Shown piece by piece: positions 16,539 to 24,394 of a stretch of 64,000 nt of DNA. A model generated the notes under the pieces. It was given only the letters and a program-made list of their open reading frames with translations, was not told the DNA's origin and did no database searches. Positions within the stretch are counted from its first letter, which is position 1, and each line of letters starts with the position of its first letter. The stretch is from an uncultured Chloroflexota bacterium (GTDB lineage Bacteria; Chloroflexota; UBA11872): positions 124,001 through 188,000 of the forward strand of contig OY282448.1 in NCBI GenBank assembly GCA_958296175.1, written 5' to 3'. Position numbers and translations under genes: made by a program.

Positions 16539-18251
16539 GTGAACTTCGACGTGCTGACGCTTGCGGCCGTGCGCGCGGAGATCGAGGCGCGCGCGCTGGG
16601 CGGCCGCGTGCAGCGCACGGCCTCGCCCGCGCCGGCCGCTCTGACGCTGGAGGTTTACAGCGCCCAGGCGCGGCACCGCCTGTTGCTCAGCGTCGATCCC
16701 AACCGCCCGCGGGCGATGTTCGTCAGCCAGTGGCCGCCGGCGCGCTTCGACCCGGCCAGTCCGCTGCTGCTGCTGGCGCGCAGGTGGATTCGCGGCGCGC
16801 GGCTGGTTGCCGTCGAGCAGCCCGCCGGCGAACGGATTCTCGACCTCACCTTCGAGCTGCACGCGCCGGACACGGCGGCGCCAGCGCGCAACCGGCTGAT
16901 CCTGGAAGTGATTGGACGCCAAACCAACCTGCTGCTGGTGGACGAGCACGGCCGGATTCGCGAGGCCGAGCGCCGCGTCCGCGGCGGCCCCGGCCGCCGC
17001 CGCTTGCAGCCTGGAGCGCGGTACGAACGTCCGCCGCCGCCCGACCTGCCCGATCTGGCCCGGCTCGACCCGCGCGTCCTGCGGAACGGCGCCAGCGGCG
17101 GCGCAATGGCTTGGCGGACGCTGGTCGGCAACGTTCGCGCCGTCAGCCCCACACTGGCGCGGGAGGCGCTGGCTCGGGCCGGCAACCGCCCCGACGCGGC
17201 CTGTCGCGAGGTGGCCAACTGGGCCGAGGTGCTGCGGCGGCTGGCGGAGATACTGGCGGACGCCGCCAACGGCGTCTGGCGGCCCACGCTGGCGCCGGCC
17301 GGCGACGGCTGGGCGGGGTTCGCTCCCTACGTGCTCACCCAGTTCGACGCGGCCGCCGTCCCTGCGGCCTCCATGAGCCAGGCGCTGGAACGTTTCGACG
17401 CGGCCGCGGCCGCGGCCGCCCCGGCCCGCGCGCCGGACGCGCAGGCCGAGCGGGTGCGGCGACTGATCGACGCAGCGGTCGAGCGCGTCGAGCGCCGTCT
17501 GGCCTCGCTGCGCTCCGAGCTGGCGTCCAGCGCCGCGGCCGCCGACTTGCAGTCGGCCGGCGAGACGCTGCTGGCGTTTGCGCAGGGCCTTCCCACAGGC
17601 GCCGCGCAGTTCCAGCATGACGGGCGCACCATTCCGCTCGACCCGCGGCGCTCGGCGGTGGACAACGCGCAGACCTATTTCGCGCGCGCCCGCTCGCGGC
17701 GCGCAGCGGCGCGGCGCGTGCCGTCGCAGCTGCGCCGCGCGGACCTGGACCTGGAGTTCTTGCGCCAGGCCGCCCACGACCTCGCCCGCGCCGAGTCGCC
17801 GTCGGTGGTGCGAGCGCTGGAAGCCGCGCTTGCCGACGCCGGGCACGCTCCCTCGACCGGCAAGCGCCGCGCGCCTGCCGCGCCCTCGGCCCCGCCCCGC
17901 TGGTTGCTGCACGGCCATCAGCTGCGCGCCGGACGCACCGCGGCCGAAAACCATCGGCTGACCTTTCACAGCGCCGCGCCCGACGACCTCTGGCTGCACG
18001 CGCGCAACGTTCCAGGGGCGCACGTGATCCTGGCAACGAGCGCCGGCGCCCCTCCGGACGAGGTCGTCGAACACGCCGCGGGCATCGCGGCCTGGTGCAG
18101 CGCCGCCCGCAACGACGCGCGAGTGGACGTGGACGTCACCCGCCGCCGCAACGTGCGCCCCATCCGCGGCGCCGGGCCGGGCCAGGTGACCTACCGCGCG
18201 GAACGCACGCTCCGCGTACCGCCCCGCCCCCCACCCGCGACCGACGAATAA
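16539..18251 (+). CDS. rqcH: RqcH/NFACT-family ribosome quality-control protein
   Basis: 570 aa from GTG 16539. Homologues bind the 50S subunit with stalled peptidyl-tRNA and add C-terminal Ala tails for degradation. The NFACT-N region begins FDVLTLAAVRAEI and includes LGGRVQR and the RHRLLLSVDPNRP strand pattern. A long central helical coiled part follows (residues 200-440). The C-terminal NFACT-R domain is clear: LHGHQLRAGRTAAENHRLTF, DDLWLHARNVPGAHVIL and TRRRNVRPIRGAGPGQVTY. The open frame upstream of 16539 is not needed for homology. RqcP was not seen nearby. It is divergently oriented to nothing; mutM follows convergently. Confidence 0.92.
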   Translation: MNFDVLTLAAVRAEIEARALGGRVQRTASPAPAALTLEVYSAQARHRLLLSVDPNRPRAMFVSQWPPARFDPASPLLLLARRWIRGARLVAVEQPAGERILDLTFELHAPDTAAPARNRLILEVIGRQTNLLLVDEHGRIREAERRVRGGPGRRRLQPGARYERPPPPDLPDLARLDPRVLRNGASGGAMAWRTLVGNVRAVSPTLAREALARAGNRPDAACREVANWAEVLRRLAEILADAANGVWRPTLAPAGDGWAGFAPYVLTQFDAAAVPAASMSQALERFDAAAAAAAPARAPDAQAERVRRLIDAAVERVERRLASLRSELASSAAAADLQSAGETLLAFAQGLPTGAAQFQHDGRTIPLDPRRSAVDNAQTYFARARSRRAAARRVPSQLRRADLDLEFLRQAAHDLARAESPSVVRALEAALADAGHAPSTGKRRAPAAPSAPPRWLLHGHQLRAGRTAAENHRLTFHSAAPDDLWLHARNVPGAHVILATSAGAPPDEVVEHAAGIAAWCSAARNDARVDVDVTRRRNVRPIRGAGPGQVTYRAERTLRVPPRPPPATDE

Positions 18252-18278
18252 CGAGCCGCAAGCCGCCGGCCGCGCCTC

Positions 18279-19097
18279 CTACGCCTCCCGCTGACACTCC
18301 CCGCAAAAATGCGTCCCTCGCTGGCCAACCACCATGCGTCGAATCGGCGCGCCGCATCTGGGGCAGGGCTGGCCGGTGCGGCGAAAGACGTGCAGGCGCG
18401 TCTGGTTCTCGCCGGCGGTTCCCTGCGTGGTCTCGAAGGTGCTGAACGAGGTTCCAAAGTTGGCGATGCCCGATGTCAGCGCCGCCGTCACCCCGTCGGC
18501 CAGCGCTTGCAGCTGCGCCTGGGAAAGCTGGCCGGCCGGCGTGGTGGGGTGGATGCGCGCCGTGAAGAGCGCTTCGTCGGCGTAGATATTGCCCACGCCG
18601 GCCACCGCGCGCTGGTCCAGCAGCGCCGACTTCACGGCCACGCGGCGGTTGCGAAAGCTTGCCTGCAGCGTGCGCCAGTCGAAGCCGCCGCCCAGCGGTT
18701 CCGGTCCCAGGCGGCCCAAGATGTCTCTCAGGTCCGCAGCGTCGGCGGCCCAGGCACGGCCAAAGCGGCGCACGTCCACCAGGTGCACCGCAGGGTCGCG
18801 GTCCAGCGTCAGCACCAGCCGCGTGTGCGGCTGCACGTCGGCGGCCGGCCGCAGGTGCACGCGCCCGCTCATCATCAGATGCAGCACCAGCACGCAGGCG
18901 TCCAGCCGCAGCAGCAGGTACTTGCCGCGCCGGTCGGCGGTCTGGACGCGCGCGCCGCTCAGGCGCTGCTCGAACTCGTCGACCGCCCGTCCCTGCACCA
19001 GGCGGGCGTCCAGCACCTGGGCGCGGCGGATGGTGCGGCCGCTGACGTGCGCCGCCAGCTCGCGGCGAATCGTTTCGACTTCTGGCAACTCGGGCAC
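18279..19097 (-). CDS. mutM: Formamidopyrimidine-DNA glycosylase (MutM/Fpg)
   Basis: Base-excision-repair enzyme removing 8-oxoguanine and formamidopyrimidines, with lyase activity. 272 aa from GTG 19097, so that after Met removal the protein starts with the catalytic Pro (PELPEVETIRREL). The conserved Glu follows it. KYLLLRL contains the conserved Lys, and QTRLHVFRRTGQPCPRCG...THFCGECQ is the zinc finger with four Cys. It is convergent with rqcH (27 nt) and divergent from the VTT-protein gene (42 nt apart). Confidence 0.96.
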   Translation of the reverse strand: MPELPEVETIRRELAAHVSGRTIRRAQVLDARLVQGRAVDEFEQRLSGARVQTADRRGKYLLLRLDACVLVLHLMMSGRVHLRPAADVQPHTRLVLTLDRDPAVHLVDVRRFGRAWAADAADLRDILGRLGPEPLGGGFDWRTLQASFRNRRVAVKSALLDQRAVAGVGNIYADEALFTARIHPTTPAGQLSQAQLQALADGVTAALTSGIANFGTSFSTFETTQGTAGENQTRLHVFRRTGQPCPRCGAPIRRMVVGQRGTHFCGECQREA

Positions 19098-19139
19098 GGC
19101 TGCGCCACCATAGGGGGCCACGTCCGCACATCATCCCCC

Positions 19140-19736
19140 ATGCCCAAGGCCAGCGCCCCGCCGCTCCCGGCGGCCGAGACGGCCGCGCCGCCCATCGACC
19201 GCCGCCTGCTGCTCCTGCAGGTGGCCGCGCTGGTCGTGGTCACCGGCGCCAGCCTGGCGGCCATCCCGTTTGCCGATCAGATTCGCGCCTACCCCGGCCC
19301 GGCCTATCTGGCGCTGTTCGTGTTGTCCATCCAGTCCGGCGCGTTGTTCATGCTGCCCGGCTTCGGCTGGGCCGCCATCGCCGCGTCCGCGGTGGCCTTC
19401 GACAACGTGTGGGGGCCAGTTCTGGTAGGCACCACCGGCCAGGTGCTAGGCGAAATGGTCTCCTATCTGCTGGGCGTCACCGGCTCGCCCTGGATCCAGC
19501 GCCAGGAACGCTACCAGCAGCTGCACGGCTGGATTCGGCGCTGGGGACTGCTGGTGATCTTCGCAATCGCTGCCATTCCCAACCCGCTGTTCGACCTGGC
19601 CGGCGCCGTGGCCGGCGCCGCCCGCCTGGGCTGGTGGCGGTTCTACATCGCCTCCTGGGCCGGCCGCGCACTAAAAAACCTCATCTTCGCCGCCGCCGGC
19701 CTCCAAAGCGCCGACTTCATCCGGCAGTTCTTCTAG
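19140..19736 (+). CDS. VTT/DedA-like membrane protein
   Basis: 198 aa. About four to five hydrophobic segments (residues 24-44, 55-75, 80-105, 138-160 and 165-185). The VTT (SNARE-associated) pattern is visible: GTTGQVLGEMVSYLLG and AIAAIPNPLFDLAGAVAGAARLGWWRFYIASWAGRALK, close to the family F/G-x-R-x-x-P-like region but with PNP. DedA/VTT proteins scramble or flip lipids such as undecaprenyl phosphate. It starts just 42 nt from mutM, so the promoter must lie in or near the mutM start. No partner gene is obvious. Confidence 0.82.
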   Translation: MPKASAPPLPAAETAAPPIDRRLLLLQVAALVVVTGASLAAIPFADQIRAYPGPAYLALFVLSIQSGALFMLPGFGWAAIAASAVAFDNVWGPVLVGTTGQVLGEMVSYLLGVTGSPWIQRQERYQQLHGWIRRWGLLVIFAIAAIPNPLFDLAGAVAGAARLGWWRFYIASWAGRALKNLIFAAAGLQSADFIRQFF

Positions 19737-19763
19737 CCGCGCGCGCCGGTATCGACGGGCGCG

Positions 19764-20018
19764 TCAGTCAGTGGCGCAGCCGCTGGTCAACGCGCCGCGC
19801 AGACCCTCGATCAGGCCTTGCGTGCGTCCTTGCTCGCGTTCCACCGCGGACAGGCGGGTTTCGAGCGCTGCCAGCCGCGCATCCAGCACGACTGAGCGCT
19901 CGCGCAAGTCCGCCCGCACGTTCGCCAGCCCGGCCACGATCAGCCACGCCAACGCCGCCCCAACGCTCAGAATCGCGGCCAGCAAGCAAACCAAACCAAA
20001 GATTAGGTCAGGGGGCAT
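19764..20018 (-). CDS. Small membrane protein with coiled-coil tail
   Basis: 84 aa from ATG 20018. One transmembrane helix (about residues 4-28, FGLVCLLAAILSVGAALAWLIV) is followed by a heptad-rich helix (LRERSVVLDARLAALETRLSAVEREQ). It resembles small inner-membrane coiled-coil proteins of unknown role. The start lies 11 nt inside the end of the nuclease-like gene upstream, so both are probably co-transcribed. GC content returns to that of the core genome here. Confidence 0.6.
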   Translation of the reverse strand: MPPDLIFGLVCLLAAILSVGAALAWLIVAGLANVRADLRERSVVLDARLAALETRLSAVEREQGRTQGLIEGLRGALTSGCATD

Positions 20019-21138
20019 CGCATTCCGGCCAGTCTCTGGGTAGATCAAAGAGCTCGTGCAACGCCAACTCTGAGTTTCTCTCCATCAGTTTGCCATCATC
20101 TTTATTCACAAAATATCGATCGAAAACTGTAGGGCAATAGAGCAACCGATGCTTAGCCCATGGATTTTCCATGTAGATAAGCTTCAGATAAGCAATACGC
20201 CAAGCATCAAGGCTCGGAATAAGAATCACCCCAGAGACACGAGTGTTACGAGGACCATTGGGCCCCCAAAAGATCCCATCGCTTTCCCGCGCAGTCCCGA
20301 ATGCTCCCGTTTCAGGCTGGACAAGCCACCTCTCGGATCCGAAGAGCGCTCGACGTAAAGCCCCGGCTCTGGGGAATGGATTATCTATCCCAGTCGCAAT
20401 GGCAATGACGTACGGACGACGCCTTTCTCCATATTTGGTCGTCTTATCCTCGAGCGCACGTCGAATATGTCCTTGGCTATCAAGTATGTGCACACCTGTA
20501 AGATAAACTCCGATTGGTGTATCCTCGATCACGTCTCGAAACTCGGCTTCTTTGGGCATCGCCCAGAACTTTACCCGCCAACCGCCATGACTGAAGTGAT
20601 GTGTTGGCAGATCATCCATTCCGTTCGTGTTTGTAGAAGGGACTGCATCGGCGTCTAGTCTATCGACCCATTGCTGCAATCCGTTGCGCAGCTTTCGGCT
20701 TGGCGGGTCTGTATCAGGTCCACTCCGAGCCCATACAGCAAGAGTAAAGTCTGTAGTTTTTATTCTATCGACAGTCTTGTAGAAAACAGCCGCTCGCTGT
20801 CTTCGAGACCTCTCTTCACGTGAAATTTCGGCTACGGTAGCTTCTAGGTCGAAATCTGGCAGGGTGTTGCTCGTGAGAGCAAAGTCTGGTTGTCTTTGGT
20901 TGCGCGGGCCAGCCGGAACGACGCCGACCTCATAGCCAATACGGCGGAAAAGCGCGTGAAGAAACAACTCGTTCAGAGCACCGAGGTGTGCTCCGTGGTC
21001 TTCGGATCGAAACCTCGCCTTCAAGTCGGCGCGGGAATGCTTCGGATATTCCGCGTACCACTCGTTCATCAGCCCGCGTACGCGGGCCTCGATAGGGTCC
21101 GCGGATGAATCCAGCAAGGTAATGTCAGGCTCGTACAT
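20008..21138 (-). CDS. Unrecognised protein with a possible PD-(D/E)XK nuclease core
   Basis: 376 aa from ATG 21138. The core pattern NELFLHALFRRIGYEV, then QPDFALTS and FDLEATV, fits the E...PD...ExE arrangement of PD-(D/E)XK nucleases, although the final Lys is not obvious (ExT). Later parts carry a GERRRPYVIAIAT segment and a C-terminal LKLIYMENPWAKHRL. AT content is higher than in the flanking genes, suggesting transfer. It lies 101 nt downstream of the Phd-like antitoxin on the same strand. It could be a stand-alone restriction-type nuclease. No methyltransferase is adjacent. Confidence 0.7.
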   Translation of the reverse strand: MYEPDITLLDSSADPIEARVRGLMNEWYAEYPKHSRADLKARFRSEDHGAHLGALNELFLHALFRRIGYEVGVVPAGPRNQRQPDFALTSNTLPDFDLEATVAEISREERSRRQRAAVFYKTVDRIKTTDFTLAVWARSGPDTDPPSRKLRNGLQQWVDRLDADAVPSTNTNGMDDLPTHHFSHGGWRVKFWAMPKEAEFRDVIEDTPIGVYLTGVHILDSQGHIRRALEDKTTKYGERRRPYVIAIATGIDNPFPRAGALRRALFGSERWLVQPETGAFGTARESDGIFWGPNGPRNTRVSGVILIPSLDAWRIAYLKLIYMENPWAKHRLLYCPTVFDRYFVNKDDGKLMERNSELALHELFDLPRDWPECDAP

Positions 21139-21239
21139 ACGTTTCCTGGATGTCCTGGTTCGTTCGGTATCTTCGAAAAGCACTCGTTCAGACCTTTCAG
21201 CGACGGCCCGCCCAGGACAAGGGTGCCGCGCTGGCGTCG

Positions 21240-21497
21240 TTACCCGGTGATGTTGGCTACGACTTGCTCGTGGGGAATGTATTCGGAAACGTCGTCCTCG
21301 AGCCGTTCGCGCACGATCGCGGCGTCTGCTTCGTCCTCGAGCTGCTGGAGCAACTCGTCGATATCCGTGAGGGACACCAGCGCCGCAACGCCTTTGCCGC
21401 GGCGAGTAAACACGATCTGCTCGTTGCCGTTGGCGACGAGGTCGACGTACTCGGCAACGTCTCGCCGCGCATCCGAAATTTGCACTTCAATCATCAC
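21240..21497 (-). CDS. Phd/YefM-type antitoxin
   Basis: 85 aa. The N-terminal fold MIEVQISDARRDVAEYVDLVA and IVFTRRGKGVAALVSLTDIDEL match the Phd/YefM DNA-binding family, which autorepresses and neutralises its toxin through an acidic C-terminus (here rich in E/D). A strong SD (GGAGGT, 21503-21508) precedes two adjacent ATG codons at 21497 and 21494. The likely toxin is divergent and not downstream, which is atypical. Confidence 0.88.
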   Translation of the reverse strand: MMIEVQISDARRDVAEYVDLVANGNEQIVFTRRGKGVAALVSLTDIDELLQQLEDEADAAIVRERLEDDVSEYIPHEQVVANITG

Positions 21498-21538
21498 TCA
21501 GTACCTCCGAGCGATGCATCACTCCACCTGCCGCGTAT

Positions 21539-21568
21539 TTGTAGCACGAAAACCGTCGGCTGTACAAT
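21539..21568 (+). promoter_or_regulatory. Promoter of the RelE-like toxin, probably leaderless
   Basis: TTGTAG (21539-21544), 18 nt, then TACAAT (21563-21568), only 7 nt before the GTG at 21576. Transcription would start about at the codon itself. It lies between the two divergent genes and could be repressed by the antitoxin. Confidence 0.5.
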
Positions 21569-21575
21569 TGCGCCT

Positions 21576-21881
21576 GTGACGTACAGAGTCGTCTGGCATC
21601 CGGCTGCGGACCGTGACCTCGAGCGTGTTCCTTCGCGCGACAGGCAGCGCATCACCACTCGGGTGGAGCGATTGGCCGACGACCCGCAGCCGTCGGGAAG
21701 CACGCGCGTGCGCGGCCTGGATTCCGTCTGGCGAATTCGGGTTGGCAGATACCGTGTGCTGTATCAGGTTCGGAAAGCCGCGGTGGTGGTGATTGTCGGT
21801 CAGGTGGCCACGCGGGGCGCCGCGTATTTGCAGCTGGAAACGCTGCGGGAGCGGTTGCGTTCGCACGAGGCATCGTCGTAG
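21576..21881 (+). CDS. RelE/ParE-family toxin
   Basis: 101 aa from GTG 21576. The family pattern is clear: YRVVWHPAADRDLERVPSRDRQRI, then RVRGLDSVWRIRVGRYRVLYQV, with the Arg residues used by RelE-type mRNA endonucleases. The C-terminus (Q/LETLRERLR) is a charged helix. It is 78 nt from the divergent Phd-like antitoxin gene. Endoribonuclease activity is inferred from the family; a ParE-type gyrase poison is possible. Confidence 0.87.
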   Translation: MTYRVVWHPAADRDLERVPSRDRQRITTRVERLADDPQPSGSTRVRGLDSVWRIRVGRYRVLYQVRKAAVVVIVGQVATRGAAYLQLETLRERLRSHEASS

Positions 21882-21901
21882 CACCGGCGTCAGGGACGCG
21901 T

Positions 21902-22081
21902 CTAGCCGTTGGCGGGGGGGGCGGCCAGTAGGTCCTCGACCAGGCGGTCGATTTCTTTGGATACGCCGGCTTCGGTGAGGGCTTGGCGGATTTGGCGGCG
22001 GGCGGTGGTGAAGTGGGCGGCGGGGTCGAGGGGGGGGACCTGGGCGGCGGGGTTGCGGGGCGGGCGCGGGTTCATCAGCAT
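21902..22081 (-). CDS. Small hypothetical protein
   Basis: 59 aa (or 57 from the second ATG at 22075). A proline-rich N-terminus precedes an amphipathic helix (TTARRQIRQALTEAGVSKEIDRLVEDLLAA). No family recognised. It is divergent from the aldo/keto reductase and convergent with the toxin gene. The frame is also the end of a longer shadow of the reductase gene, so the evidence is weak. Confidence 0.35.
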   Translation of the reverse strand: MLMNPRPPRNPAAQVPPLDPAAHFTTARRQIRQALTEAGVSKEIDRLVEDLLAAPPANG

Positions 22082-22144
22082 GCGGGTCGGGGGGCGGAAC
22101 GCAGGCGCGACGCGGACGCGCGCGGGACTTAAAAAGGGGGCAGC

Positions 22145-23101
22145 GTGGAGACACGACCGCTGGGCGCCACTGGAGAGCGGGTCGGCGCGCTGTGCATGGG
22201 GTGTTGGGAGATTGGCGGCCTGGCCTGGGGTCCCATGGCGGCGGCGGAGGGCGTGCGGCTGGTGCGGCGGGCGCTGGAGGCCGGCATCACGACCTTCGAC
22301 ACGGCGGAGGTCTACGGCAACGGGCGCAGCGAGGTGATTCTGGGCGAGGCGCTGCTGGGGCGGCGCGAGGAGGCCTTCGTCATCAGCAAGGTCGGCTATC
22401 TGCCGGGCACCGACGGGGCGCAGCCGCTCTTTCGCCGCGAGCAGCCGCGCGACTATTCCCCGCAGCGCATCCGCGACGCCTGCGACCTGGCCTTGCGGCG
22501 CTTGCAGACCACCTACATCGACGCCTATCTGCTGCACGACCCGCCGCTGCATCTCATGGAGCACGAGGCGCCGTTCGCCGCGCTGATGGAGCTGCAGGCG
22601 GCCGGCAAGATTCGCTGGTGGGGCGTCTCGGCCACCACGGGGCAGCCGCACGTGGCCGCGGAAGCCATTCGGCGCTGGGGCGCGCCGGTGGTGGAGTGCC
22701 CCTACAACGCGGTGGACGACGGCGCGGGGGACGTGCTGCTGCCGGTGGCGGCGGAGCACGGGACGGGCGTCTTTGCGCGTTCGCCGTTTGCCAACGGGCT
22801 GTTGCTGCTGGGCGGCGAGGAGCTGGAGGCGCTGCCCGCCGACGACTGGCGGCAGTCGGGGATGTTCCGCCAACGCATGGCCGGGGCGCGCGCGCCGCGC
22901 GAACGGATTCACGACCTGGCCGACCAGCGCGACGAGCCGAGTTCCGAGACGGCGATCAAGTTCGTGCTGGGCCACGCGGAGGTTTCGACCTGCATTGTGG
23001 GGCTGTCGAACGACGGCGATATCCAGGCCAACCTGCCCGCGGCCGTCCCGCCGTATCTGAACGCGGCGGAAATCGCGGCGGTGCGGGGGAACGAGCGCTA
23101 G
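22145..23101 (+). CDS. Aldo/keto reductase
   Basis: 318 aa, NADPH-dependent reductase of aldehydes or ketones, TIM barrel. The catalytic tetrad is D52 (FDTAEVYG), Y57, K82 (SKVGYLP) and H131 (LLHDPP). The cofactor end has the ETAIKFVLG and CIVGLSN motifs. It starts at GTG 22145 with no strong SD. No linked pathway genes; the substrate is unknown. Close relatives act on sugars or small aldehydes. Confidence 0.9.
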   Translation: METRPLGATGERVGALCMGCWEIGGLAWGPMAAAEGVRLVRRALEAGITTFDTAEVYGNGRSEVILGEALLGRREEAFVISKVGYLPGTDGAQPLFRREQPRDYSPQRIRDACDLALRRLQTTYIDAYLLHDPPLHLMEHEAPFAALMELQAAGKIRWWGVSATTGQPHVAAEAIRRWGAPVVECPYNAVDDGAGDVLLPVAAEHGTGVFARSPFANGLLLLGGEELEALPADDWRQSGMFRQRMAGARAPRERIHDLADQRDEPSSETAIKFVLGHAEVSTCIVGLSNDGDIQANLPAAVPPYLNAAEIAAVRGNER

Positions 23102-23139
23102 GGCGCAGTCGTCTGGCGGCGTCGCAGGCCTGGCGGCTG

Positions 23140-23345
23140 TGACGCTTCCCCCTCACCCTGCCCTCTCCCTCAGGGAGAGGGGAAGAAGGGGCGGGGGCTG
23201 CGTGGGTGCTGGCGCTCCCCTTCACCCTGCCCTCTCCCTCAGGGAGAGGGAAAAGGCCCCCGCCTCTGCGCGCGGCCAGCACTCGTCTTCCCCCCCTCGT
23301 TTCCCTTCTTTCCCCTCTCCCTGAGGGAGAGGGGAAGAAGGGGGG
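23140..23345. repeat. Three REP-like palindromes in the gap after the reductase
   Basis: Three copies of the CCCTCTCCC/GGGAGAGGG element (about 23151-23180, 23221-23252 and 23305-23345), with flanking G/A-rich arms. The middle part is the left arm of a long inverted repeat with 32300-32398. No gene was found in 23102-23471 apart from the repeats. Confidence 0.85.
23221..23319. repeat. Left arm of a 99-bp inverted repeat (right arm 32300-32398)
   Basis: The reverse complement of this stretch is almost identical (about 3 differences by eye) to 32300-32398, including the non-palindromic core GAGTGCTGGCCGCGCGCAGA. It is more than a simple REP match. Confidence 0.8.
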
Positions 23346-23398
23346 CTGCGCGGGCTATGCTTGGATGGCCTTGCGGCGCTGAGGAACCGGGACCCTCT

Positions 23399-23480
23399 GA
23401 TAACGATGATGGGGCGGGGCCTCCAATGACGAGAAGGGCTTTTCGATGACGATGCTGGGCTGGGACTTCCGATGACGAGC
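23399..23480 (+). repeat. Imperfect direct repeats leading into the VOC start codon
   Basis: Four units of about 25 nt share GATGACGA-like cores. The last core contains the ATGACG that starts the VOC protein. It may be a leader, an operator array or a chance repeat. Confidence 0.35.
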
Positions 23481-24260
23481 TATGTGCAGGGGGTCCCTTG
23501 CTGGGCCGACCTTTCCGCCTTGGACCAGGCACGGGCCAAGGCCTGGTACGCCGGGCTGTTTGGATGGGAGTACGAGGACACCCCGTTGGACGAGACTGGC
23601 GCAAACGTTTACAGCATGGCCGCGAGCAACGGCGCGCCCGTGGGCGGCATGTACACGCAGCCTGACGATCAGAAACAGCGGGGCACTCCGCCCCACTGGC
23701 TGGTGCATCTGGCCGTGGACGACGCGGACGCCATTGCGGCGCGCGCGCCAGAGCTGGGCGGAACCGTCCGGTGGCAGCCGTTCGACATCTCCGCGGCCGG
23801 GCGCATGTCCATCATCGAAGATCCTGCCGGCGCCACCGTTGCGCTCTGGCAAGCCAAGGAGCACGCCGGCGCCGGCCTCAAGAATGCGCCGAACTCGATC
23901 GTCTGGTGCGAGCTGCTGGCCGCCGACCCCGACCGCGCAACGGCGTTCTACACGGAACTGCTGGGCGTCACGGCGGAAACCACGTCCATGGAATACGGCG
24001 CCTACACGGTGCTGTCGGCCGGGGGCGAGGCCGTGGCCGGCGTTATGGCCATGCCCCAGCATCTGCGCGAGCGCAACGTCCCGGCGCACTGGAGCGTCTA
24101 TTTTCAGGTGGAGGACGTGGACGCCGCCGCAGCCGCGGTGGAGGCCAGCGGCGGACAGACGGCGCTGGCGCCGATGGACGTGGACGGCACGGGCCGCATC
24201 GCCTACCTGCTCGACCCGCAAGGCGCAGGCTTCGGCGTGATGGCCCCGGCGCCGCAGTAG
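23472..24260 (+). CDS. VOC-superfamily protein with two glyoxalase-like domains
   Basis: 262 aa, two tandem vicinal-oxygen-chelate domains. The first (1-120) starts SYVQGVPCWADLSALDQARAKAWYAGLFGWEYED. The second (130-262) starts SIVWCELLAADPDRATAFYTELLGV and ends with IAYLLDPQGAGFGVMAP. Such proteins are often hydrolases, dioxygenases or antibiotic-resistance proteins; many of this type remain uncharacterised. Metal-ligand residues of true glyoxalase I are not clearly conserved. Transcribed alone. Confidence 0.87.
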   Translation: MTSYVQGVPCWADLSALDQARAKAWYAGLFGWEYEDTPLDETGANVYSMAASNGAPVGGMYTQPDDQKQRGTPPHWLVHLAVDDADAIAARAPELGGTVRWQPFDISAAGRMSIIEDPAGATVALWQAKEHAGAGLKNAPNSIVWCELLAADPDRATAFYTELLGVTAETTSMEYGAYTVLSAGGEAVAGVMAMPQHLRERNVPAHWSVYFQVEDVDAAAAAVEASGGQTALAPMDVDGTGRIAYLLDPQGAGFGVMAPAPQ

Positions 24261-24277
24261 CAGCCGCGGCGCTCCGC

Positions 24278-24375
24278 GCCCGGGACGCGGGAGGCCCGCG
24301 GCGGCGGCGGCGCGGTCATGGCGGCTGGCGCTTCCCCCTCACCCTGCCCTCTCCCTCAGGGAGAGGGGAAGAGGG
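24278..24375. repeat. REP-like element with extended flank, inverted relative to 32533-32634
   Basis: CCCTCTCCC/GGGAGAGG palindrome plus about 60 nt of adjacent sequence found again, inverted, at 32533-32634. It sits 20 nt after the stop of the first GT39-like gene. Confidence 0.75.
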
Positions 24376-24394
24376 GGGATGCGGGCGTGCCTGC

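Noticed and set aside
22145..22975. Minus-strand 357-aa frame over the reductase gene
   Set aside because: It is a shadow of the aldo/keto reductase. Only its last 59 codons lie outside and are listed separately at low confidence.
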